Below, in pieces: positions 55,851-64,000 of a stretch of 64,000 nucleotides of DNA (positions within the stretch are counted from its first letter, which is position 1; the number at the start of each line of letters is the position of its first letter). Below the pieces are notes generated by a model. That model worked only from the letters and a program-made list of their open reading frames with translations. It had not been told where the DNA came from and did not search any database. Source of the DNA: Lycocorax pyrrhopterus obiensis (Eukaryota > Chordata > Aves > Passeriformes > Paradisaeidae); NCBI GenBank assembly GCA_014706295.1, contig JACSVZ010000009.1:37451768-37515767 (forward strand), read 5' to 3'. Made by a program: the position numbers and the translations under genes.

Positions 55851-56272
55851 CCCCGCGCACACCGCAGGCACTCGGCGGGCGCACTCCGGACGCTCTGCAT
55901 GCTCCGCTCCCGCCCGGTCCCGCCGCCCCCCTCAGGCTCCCTGAGGCTCCCTCAGCCTCCCGCCCTCGGCTGCGCGCGCAGCGCCGCTCCCGCCGCGCGG
56001 GCTGCCGGGAGGGCCGAGCGGCTGTGGTTAATGTCCGCCATGTTTGCCATGGCGCAGGGAGCGGACCGAGCGAGCCCGGTGCGGATCTAGGGCTGCGGGG
56101 CGTGCGCTGCGGGCTACGGGCGGCCCCGCCGGGAGCTGCGCCGGGGCGGCGGGACCCTCCATGGTGGCGCGGGCTCGGCGCGGGAGCGGCTGGGAGGCGG
56201 CGGCGAGGCCGCACTGAAGGCCCCCCCCCCCCGCGCCCGCCCGCCCCGGGGTGTTATTGTGAGGGGGAGACA
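55850..56272 (+). promoter_or_regulatory. EPC2: EPC2 CpG-island promoter and 5' leader
   Basis: A strongly GC- and CpG-rich stretch ends at the EPC2 start codon. There is no TATA box at a sensible place, consistent with a housekeeping CpG-island promoter. 'gtccgccatgtttgccatgg' near 56034-56052 resembles YY1-type initiator elements. The leader contains a short upstream ORF (56031-56090) and a run of twelve C at 56221-56232. The exact transcription start is not determinable. The CpG island continues into intron 1 to about 57.3 kb. Confidence 0.75.
56031..56090 (+). promoter_or_regulatory. EPC2: Upstream ORF in the EPC2 leader (19 codons)
   Basis: ATG at 56031 with two further in-frame ATGs (56040, 56049), then TAG at 56088-56090. 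It encodes MSAMFAMAQGADRASPVRI and lies out of frame with EPC2, 182 nt before the main ATG. If transcription starts upstream of 56031 it would be in every leader and could lower translation. This is inferred from position only. Confidence 0.45.
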
Positions 56273-56425
56273 ATGAGCAAACTCTCCTTCCGCGCCCGGG
56301 CGCTAGACGCCGCCAAACCGCTGCCCATCTACCGCGGCAAGGACATGCCCGACCTCAACGACTGCGTCTCCATCAACCGGGCCGTGCCGCAGATGCCCAC
56401 GGGGATGGAGAAGGAGGAAGAATCG
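56273..56425 (+). CDS. EPC2: EPC2, enhancer of polycomb homolog 2, coding exon 1 (partial gene)
   Basis: The ATG at 56273 (A at -3) opens 51 codons, 'MSKLSFRARALDAAKPLPIY', 'RGKDMPDLNDCVSINRAVPQ', 'MPTGMEKEEES', ending at the donor TCG|gtaagg in phase 0. This is the start of the EPcA (enhancer of polycomb N-terminal) domain and matches vertebrate EPC2 essentially residue for residue. The paralogue EPC1 begins similarly, but the neighbouring MBD5 fixes it as EPC2. Family knowledge: EPC proteins scaffold the NuA4/TIP60 histone acetyltransferase core in the nucleus. The remaining exons lie beyond the window. The frame upstream is open for about 80 codons, but the first in-frame ATG is 56273. Confidence 0.95.
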
Positions 56426-56602
56426 GTAAGGGAGCGCGGCGCAGGGGGGGCACCATTGTTTACAGGCACCCCCCGCACGGGGAACCGGCCGCCGGTATTC
56501 ACCAAGCGCGCTACGCTCGCTCTGCCGCCGGGCGCGCGGGGCGCTGCGCAAACGGCGCAGCGTAAGCCGCGGTCCGGCGCCGCGAGCGGGCCCTGCCGCC
56601 GT

Positions 56603-56612
56603 CCGCCATCTT
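56603..56612 (-). promoter_or_regulatory. EPC2: YY1-type site in EPC2 intron 1
   Basis: CCGCCATCTT, the reverse complement of AAGATGGCGG, matches the YY1 core perfectly. It sits in the CpG island about 180 bp after the exon 1 donor. Such sites commonly lie just downstream of CpG-island transcription starts; use here is inferred. Confidence 0.45.
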
Positions 56613-56689
56613 CTGCTGCGCGTCCCGGCCGCGGGGCGCGGGTGAGCGGGGGGGGCTCGGCGTGAGGGCGGCGGGACGGGCCGGCAGCA

Positions 56690-57110
56690 GCGCGGCGAGC
56701 GCGGAGCGGAGCGGGGTGTCGGACCGGCGGAGCGTGGTGTCAGAGCGGCGGAGCGGGGCGCCGGCCCGGCGGAGCGGGGCGGGCTGCCGGACGGGCTCCG
56801 GCTGCAGGAGCGGCTCGGGATGTCAGAGTGGTGGAGCGTGCGCGGGGTACCGGCGTGGTTCGGGGTGTCAGTTCGGGATGTCCGAGCGGCAAAGCGGCTC
56901 GGGGTGATGGCTCGCTGTGCCGGAGCGGCGGAGCGGAGCGGGGTGCCGGAGCGGAGTATCGGAGCCGGGATGCTGGAGCGGCGACTCGGGGATGCCGCAG
57001 CGGGCTCGGGGTGTGCCGGTGCGGGGTGCTCGGGGTGCCGGAGCAGCTGGGGATGCCGGGGTGCTGCAGCGGACTCGGGCTGCTGGAGCGGCTCGGGGTG
57101 CTTGGCGCGT
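56690..57110 (+). repeat. Degenerate GC-rich repeat array in the CpG island
   Basis: Many imperfect copies of a short core resembling 'ggagcggggtgtcggagcgg' follow one another, for example 'gcggagcggagcggggtgtc', 'agcggcggagcggggcgcc' and 'gctcggggtgccggagc'. The spacing is irregular at about 15-35 bp. The array has inflated long open frames on both strands that have no protein homology I can recognise. Confidence 0.75.
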
Positions 57111-57390
57111 TGTGGACTGAAGCTGATACTACTCCTGCCAACCCTGTTGTGCGTGGCTGTCAAGTCGCTCGGGCTGGAGCTGGGGAGGTGGTGGCGGCGT
57201 GAAAGTGCTGGGTGCAGCGTGCTGTGCCGTGCCACTCCACAGGGAACGAGCGGGTCCGGGCCAGCTTCTCTCTTTTCGAGGGACGGCGGGAGCGGGACGC
57301 GCTGTCCGTCTCCTCCGGCCGGGTGTCCCCGAGCCCGGCGGCAGCTCCGTTTCGCGGTGTGTGGTGCTGTCAGTCCCTGTGCTGGGTACA

Positions 57391-57808
57391 GACACTGTGC
57401 ACATGCGGGGCTGAGGGGACAGCCCGGCACACACACACACACACTGTGCACATGTGGGGCTGGGGGGATAGCCCGGCACACACACACACAGTGCACATGT
57501 GGGGCTGAGGGGACAGCCCGGCACACACACACACAGTGCACATGTGGGGCTGGGGGGACAGCCCGGCACACACACACACACACACTGTGCACATGTGGGG
57601 CTGGGGGGACAGCCCGGCACACACACACACTATGCACATGTGGGGCTGGGGGGACAGCCCGGCACACACACACACTATGCACATGTGGGGCTGGGGGGAC
57701 AGCCTGGCACACACACACACACACACACACACACTGTGCACATGTGGGGCTGGGGGGACAGCCCGGCACACACACACACTGTTCACATATGGGGTTGAAG
57801 GGACGCAC
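57391..57808 (+). repeat. Compound minisatellite with internal (CA)n runs
   Basis: Eight units plus a degenerate ninth. Each has the constant part 'gtgcacatgtggggctgggg' and 'ggacagcccgg', followed by a (CA)n run of variable length (the longest at about 57706-57734). Units are therefore 44-60 bp. The last unit carries 'gttcacatatggggttgaag'. It lies in EPC2 intron 1, about 1 kb after the exon 1 donor. Confidence 0.96.
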
Positions 57809-60800
57809 AGCAGCTTTGGCTCCCCGTGTGGGACAGTGTCTCTGTTCCTGCAGCCGCCCCTGGTGCTGCTCGGAGTTATTTAACACCGATGGTTTGTGCT
57901 GCTTGGTGTGCATCGCATGGCAGAGGCGTCAGCTGGACGCGTCGCATGAAGTGTTGGAGCTTTAAATGTTATTTCCAAATCAACCATCCAGTGTTCAGCG
58001 TGGGCATGTGATGTGTGTTCTGCTTGTAGTGTTAAAGGGTGGAAAAGCTTTTGTCCGCTTAGGTAAATATAAGTTTCTGGGGTTTTTGGTGAGCAGTAGG
58101 ACAGCTTTGAAAACGCTTGCCCGCAGTTCTGGTCTCCTCCGAATGTACTGCTTTGTCTTGCTGATCTTGAAACATTTTTCTGTAAGAGCAAAGTTTATTT
58201 TGTGCTCCTGGGAGTTGTGTAAGCTCAGACAGAGGCTGTCGCCTGATGTGTCTGTACTTGCAGAGCCGATAGTAAATGCACCCTCCAGAATTTCCTCAAT
58301 GAATCCGTGTCTCCGCCTCAGCCAAACCTCTGTGCCTGTGGATTGGCTTTTCCGAGGTTACAGCTGTCAAAGGAGGCTCCATGCTTTCCTCATTGCTTTT
58401 TCTCACCTGACTGTTGGTATTTAAAGGAATCCTCTGTCTTATCATGGCGGGGTTTTATTTTTTAATTTACTATGTATAATACACTGATCAAAACTTCAGT
58501 AATTCCCCAAGAGTAACTCTGCTAGAATCTGGGGTTGTAGTTAAAAGGAACAACACTGGGGTACTAATGAAGCAATATTGGAGACTAATTTGGTTTTCTC
58601 AGCCTTGAAAGTCTATCTTGCAGTGCTGTATTTGCATTTAATATTTAAATGAATTCTTAAAAATGGCTGTTATTTTGATAAATCATGTTTAAAATAAAAG
58701 TTGTTAATGGAAAATTGCTGTAAGAGTTCAAGCAAACAAGCTGCTTATGGGCTGCTTAAATGATTGAGAAGATTAGATTTATACTTCAATAAAACTACTT
58801 TGGTGCTGTCCTAAAAATTTGTTTTTCTGTGAGAGTGAGGTTTGTTTTCCCTGGCCCGACATGTGGCTCTGTTTGATATATTATGTAATGGTCTCAAAAT
58901 GAAATGACTGAAGCAATATATAAACATAGTGCGAGATGCATCAGCCAGGCAAGATTATAAACTGCTATTCTTAGATTATTCAGATTATTGCCATGTGGTG
59001 ATGGTTTCATTCATGGCTTGTCATTCTCCCAGTGTTACATAGATAATTCTTTAATGCACTTTTTTTTTTTAATTATATGAAAGCCCTTCTAGGAACGGCT
59101 GCTGTGGATGACAGGAGTTAAATATTTGAAAACTAACTAAACGGCTTGAATTCATAGCAAATACTGCTGTGATCGATTTGATGTATTTTGGAAGGAACTT
59201 TTTGGAGGGCGCGAGAAATCTCTGCACACTCATTTCTGCCATCTCAATTTCTAGAGTGTCTCAGAGCCTTTCTTCCCAAGTGAAAGTTGTTTGAAGCCTC
59301 AGGGTGGCTGCTGTTTTCCATTTGCTGTACAGAGCCACAAACCTCGTGTTCCTCTGGCCCCAGGACGCCGCTCTCCTCCCGGTGCCACCCTCTGGGAAGC
59401 CTCGGTGGCATCAGAAAGGTCTTGTAGCACAGTGTGTTATGAGGTCAGACATCACCTTCGGGGATATATTCCACAGGAAATCATCATTATTTACAGATCT
59501 GCAGGATTTAAAATGCTTGAGCGACATGTCTGCCCTGTTCTTTACAACCCAGCCTCGCTGGTGCAGGCATGTCATTTAATTAGTTGGTGATTGATCTTTT
59601 GTACATACAAAAGTGCAGATTTTGGTCCATTTATTCTTGATGAATATTTTGGAACTGTTTCTGTATGAGTATCTCAGAGATTTATATCTACTCGCAGCGT
59701 TTCGCAAATCAGCAGCTCATTTCTCTCACTTGGAGATTCCAGCTGTGAAAGAATTAGGTTTCTCTTCTGTAGCATGTTTATATTACAAATGTTTATAATT
59801 TACTCTAAATTAAACCTGAGGAAGAAGATTGTGTGGGTTTGTTTTTAAACTCACGTGAGAGAGCGATCACTGTTAAGCAGAAGCAGGAAGGTGTCCTTTT
59901 GTGAGTTCAGAAACTGAGCAGGGACACTTGGTTTTTTTTTTCTGATGAGTAAGACTTGTATTTCCTGATGCTAATGAATTGTTTTGACTGGAAAGGGAGA
60001 AAGTTGCAGAATAGATAAGCCCTGGTTTTGTTTCTTATCACACAACTGTGTTTTTATTTGAATACCTGTTATCGGAGATTGCTGAGTTGCACACTGCGAG
60101 GTGAAATCCCCCTTAGTAATGAGGCACATTCACACGGAAGGCTCTGGGAAGTGAATTTACCTGAGGTGTGAGGAAGCTGAAAATGTGCTCGTAATGAATG
60201 ATCCCGGGATTGCCTGGTCAGAGCTATCTGAGCCTTCATCTCAATCCTTGTTTGAACATCCGTTCATTTACAGTTCGGCTTGGCATGGCATCACAGGGCT
60301 GAGGTTAGAGAGGAAAAGTGCAGGAATGGCAAGTTAAGGACGTGGTTTGCCGGTGCAGAAATGCTGACACGGTACCCGTGGGAAGGGACTTTCCTTCTCA
60401 GCCCTTCAGGGATCACCTCGGGATTAGCTTTCTCTGGTCGTTAAATACAACGTTCAGTTCTGATTATTTTGACTGGAAGTAGTTAACTTGAATTTTTTTT
60501 CCCTGCTTAGTTCTTAGTTCATTCAATTTCTGTTGAATGAACTGGAACTTGAAGTGCTCATCATCCAGCTTTGAGATGTCCTGGAGCTGGTGATGCTCCT
60601 GGAACAGCATCTACATTCTCCTTTCAAAGCAGGAAGCTTTTAGCTTTGCACAAGTCCTCGTTTTCCTGTTAAACTGTATCAGCAAAAATATCCATAATGA
60701 ATATTTTCTTTTGATACAGGGAACTGGGAGAGTATCAAATGTGTGAGGATTTACTTAAGCTGCTGTTCAGAAGTACTTACCTGTTACTGTCTGATGCACT

Positions 60801-63800
60801 CAGGTCTGGGTTTAAAAACACAAATACATGTAAATCACTCCCCACGTGGACCGAACTTGCTCCTAACTGGATGTTTGTGTGTGGGCTGTGCATTCATAAC
60901 CTGTGGTTGAACCCTCAAAGTTCCTCACAAACGAGAGGCTTTGTAGAACAAAGAAGCCCGGACAGCAGTGTGTAAAACAGCAGGTCAACAGAGGATAACT
61001 TCAGCTCCAACAATGCAAATATTCTGTAAAACAGAAATCCCTCTGAAAGACTTCATGGGAATCTACGTGAGAAACTCCAAGGATTGTATTTCCATGCAAA
61101 ACCAGGTGAAATCAAGACAGCACAGTTTGCTTAGGAAAGGAATTGGGTTTGTTTGACTAAAATCAACTGGGTTATCTGCTGGGGAAATACAGTTCCCAGT
61201 GTAAGTTACTCCTCAGTTTGAGTTAAGCACCTGTATTTATTTACTTACTTTGGGAGTATTTGGAGACTGCTGAGATTACTGAAGTATGTTTGGCATTAGG
61301 CAGCAAAATGCTGGGTTGTGATCTTTATTCACAGAATTTTGAACTTTAGTTTTGTTTGACGTCTTTCTCTGCCTTGAGCTCCTGTACTTTTCTCCCTCCC
61401 TCCGAGTCCCATCACCCTGTGCAGTGATGTTCCTCCCAAGTGCACGTTTCAATTCCATTTCCCAGCCATTATTTCAGTTTTCAGCTCTTATCCTTCATCC
61501 TTCCTGTGCCTTCACCTGCAGAATCTCTGGTCCCTGTTTAATGTCCCGTTTGATAACGGTGAATCAGAGTTAACCCCGAGCAGCTGAGCACTGGGGAGCT
61601 GTTAAACTGACGAGCTTCGGGTTTAATTTGTTGTCGCTGCAATTAAACACGACCAAGATTTGCTCTGAAGTCTCCACCTCCCGAGCAGTTTATTAGGGCT
61701 TATCACATTAACACCTATCAGCGAACGTGTAACAAGTGCTTGGGATATCAGCTTAGCCCGGGACAAATGTCATTGATCTCTGAGTGTGCTAACACAGAGC
61801 TGAGCCAGAGTAGCCGACCTGCAGGTACAAGGGACATTCTGCTTTTTGGGGCCTTGATAAAGGGTGGTGACAGCCCACTATGGGAGAGAGGATCATCCTT
61901 CCTTTCACCAGGAGCACATGAGGATAGAGATGGGAATGGAGAATCGGTGTCACCCCGAGGTTACATGGGTTCAGCCCTATCTTAACACCGCTCTGGTAAT
62001 TTAGATAAAGCTGCATTTTTGCTGCAGGCCAGAGACTGCGTGGGGTCAGTGAGCAGGGCTGGGAAAGCTGCCCAGGCGGGTTTGGGTGCCCGTGTCCCTG
62101 CGAGCACAATGGGAGCTGCCGGGCTGCTAATTGTGGCACACCTCGGCTCATTATGCAGAAACTTTCCCTTGTAGGAAGGGTTCCTCGGCAGGAGGTGTAA
62201 TTCCATGACAAAAAGCTTAGGAGAGCACTTTGGAATCTGCCTCGCTGAGCTTGTAGGGCTCAGCTCTGGGATGTCTCAAACGTAGGGAGCAGTCTTTCCT
62301 TTTCCTTCAATTTAAGGAAACCTTGGAAAGAAATACCTCGGGCTTCCTTGGATTTACAGAGTGCCAGATTTGTGCTTGGCAAAACTGAGTGGCTTGGTAC
62401 GATTTCTGTTTTGACTGAAACCAGTTGAAATGTCCTGTTTGAATAATTCGGATCAACAGACATTAAAACTGCTTATAGTAACCTCCATTCTTAATTATTT
62501 TTCATCAGAAAGATCATTTTGACTGGTGCTAGATGTTCAAAAGGTTATTTGTAATTTATTTTGCCAACAAGGCTAGTAAACAATGCCTTGTTTATGCCAC
62601 AGCATATTTATCATTCTAACAGTTCAACTTTTGGAAAGGTAAATAACTCATTTTATATTTACATAAACCTTGGGTGTCCTAAAAGCCAGTGGTAGTGAAG
62701 ATCAATTGTAGAACTGAAGTTTCTGTACCAAGTAGAGAAGAATGGAACTAGAATTGAATTCCTGTATATAAAAGGGTGTAAGAAGTACCAAAAATAACTT
62801 TATGAAACTAAAAGTAATATCAGTATAGACTGTCATAATTTTGCATTTAATGTTCACTCTAAGTCAAAAAAAAAAGTATTTGAGAATATACTATTTAAAA
62901 GTTTTGATTTTTTAATCCATTTTGCAAATTCCTACTTGTTAATGTGTAATAATCACAGTGTAGTGGGGCTGAAGGTGTTGGATTAAAACACCTCTGTCCA
63001 TGGCAGGTGAAGTGCTGCAAATGTAAGGGAGCAGAAGTTTGCAGAAAAAAATCCCAGTTCTTAATTTCCCCGATTTGCTTTGGTGCAATTCTAACTGTGA
63101 TTAATACATTTACACCTCTGGTCTCTCAAGTTTGGGTGCTCAACACCTCCCCATTGGCAGAATTGTTCTCTGTAAGATGTTTTTGTGTCATCTTCCATTG
63201 CAAGAAGTGAAGATTTGCTCAGCTTCACTTGTGAGGCTCTTTTCCCAGTCGATGAGATGCCATTTTTCCATCAGTTTTCCGTATCAGTAAACTCCTCTCT
63301 GCTCCTGCCCCCTGGGAGACACAAAGTGCTTCATCCACGGATCAGTTCTGAGCCAGCATAAACACTTCCTCCCTCCTTTGCCGTGGTTGTTTTCTCGTGT
63401 TTACATTGGAATTTATAATTTGTTTTTCTCAGCTGTGTGCCGTTTCTCTGGCTGCAGCTCACACTTGGTGTATCTTAGACCAGTCTGTGTTGCATAACAA
63501 AAACTGTTTCTACTTTGAAGCATCCCGGTGATGTTGGATTCCCTGTGCCAGACTTGGATATAAACAAAACACTCGGTGTCTGTAGTGGTATCCAGAGACT
63601 GGATAATTAAGGGAGGCACTGACACTACAGAAAGCTGAAAAAATAATAATAATAGATGTTTCTTGAGTTAAAGGTATTTGGTTTAAAATGGAGTTTTGTA
63701 GATAATTTTTAATAATTTTCATTTCTGTCAGTTGCTTTATGTGTTTTAATTTCTGTCGCCTTTTCCTAAGTTGTCCAAACTGTAGAACCAATCTCTGACA

Positions 63801-64000
63801 TGATTAATTATAATATGAGGGATTTCTGTGTGGTTCATCAGGTCTCCAGCACTCCAGGTAGCATCACTTTGGTGATGAAAACACCGTTTGTTTAAAAACT
63901 CTGTAAAATACAAATTCCCTGCTGTAGGTGTGTGTGCCTCAGTTAAAGAAGAACCCTGGATATTAATCCTGGGATGAAAATGTTCCCCACAGGCTGAGGT

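Larger units (their letters stand above)
56426..64000 (+). other. EPC2: EPC2 intron 1 (incomplete, runs off the window)
   Basis: At least 7.6 kb without a recognisable second EPC2 exon. I looked for a continuation of the EPcA domain after EKEEES and found none. The first ~0.9 kb is the distal CpG island with degenerate GC-rich repeats, and the compound CA/minisatellite follows at 57.39-57.81 kb. From about 57.85 kb to the end the sequence is ordinary, moderately AT-rich, and free of recognisable CR1 fragments, with only short unsupported ORFs. Confidence 0.85.

Noticed and set aside
54915..56214. Several overlapping minus- and plus-strand frames of 120-240 codons with repeated CPHSVP or GDTVGT patterns
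   Set aside because: They are direct products of the 12-bp minisatellite, whose period is a multiple of three.
56303..57913. 536-codon minus-strand open frame rich in Cys/Val/Pro/His
   Set aside because: It runs antisense through EPC2 exon 1, the GC-rich degenerate repeats and the CA-minisatellite. The repeats alone keep the frame open, and there is no conserved domain or splice logic.
58000..64000. Search for EPC2 exon 2
   Set aside because: No frame continues the EPcA domain after EKEEES, so the exon must lie beyond the window.

Overview
The window is avian genomic DNA. It carries an essentially complete coding region of MBD5 (methyl-CpG-binding domain protein 5), followed on the same strand by the promoter, CpG island and first coding exon of EPC2 (enhancer of polycomb homolog 2). 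The bird assignment rests on the compact vertebrate gene structure, on about fifteen 3'-end fragments of CR1 LINEs (the dominant avian retroposon), and on the absence of recognisable mammalian repeats. A songbird-like Neoaves genome is my guess from the CR1 subtype; the species cannot be fixed from this sequence. The MBD5-EPC2 order and shared orientation match the human 2q23 arrangement.

Layout: 1-3352 is MBD5 5' non-coding or intronic sequence with two CR1 pieces. Ten coding exons of MBD5 lie at 3353-3465, 6948-7050, 7421-7601, 9821-11956, 20449-21441, 22673-22908, 25040-26248, 30496-30569, 33372-33447 and 35634-35705. Exon phases join without a break and give a 1730-residue protein. It has an N-terminal MBD, a long Ser/Pro-rich low-complexity middle with a 12-Gln tract, a PWWP-like motif near residue 1620 and a basic C-terminus. 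An AT-rich 3' UTR runs to roughly 39.2 kb; it contains Pumilio-type sites and an unexpected GC-rich island at about 37.16-37.88 kb. The 39.2-55.4 kb stretch is intergenic, with CR1 fragments and simple repeats and no gene I can support.

A 12-bp-period G-rich minisatellite (55.39-55.85 kb) abuts the EPC2 CpG-island promoter. The leader contains a short upstream ORF and a 12-C run. EPC2 coding exon 1 is 56273-56425. The rest of the window is EPC2 intron 1, starting with GC-rich degenerate repeats and a compound CA/minisatellite array (57.39-57.81 kb).

Both genes encode chromatin regulators. From family knowledge, MBD5 associates with the PR-DUB (BAP1/ASXL) H2A deubiquitinase and heterochromatin, and EPC2 is a paralogue of the NuA4/TIP60 scaffold EPC1. 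No operon-like or novel multi-gene system is present. The most interesting observations are a probable truncated MBD5 isoform using an intronic stop and poly(A) signal, the GC island inside the 3' UTR, and the repeat architecture around the EPC2 promoter.
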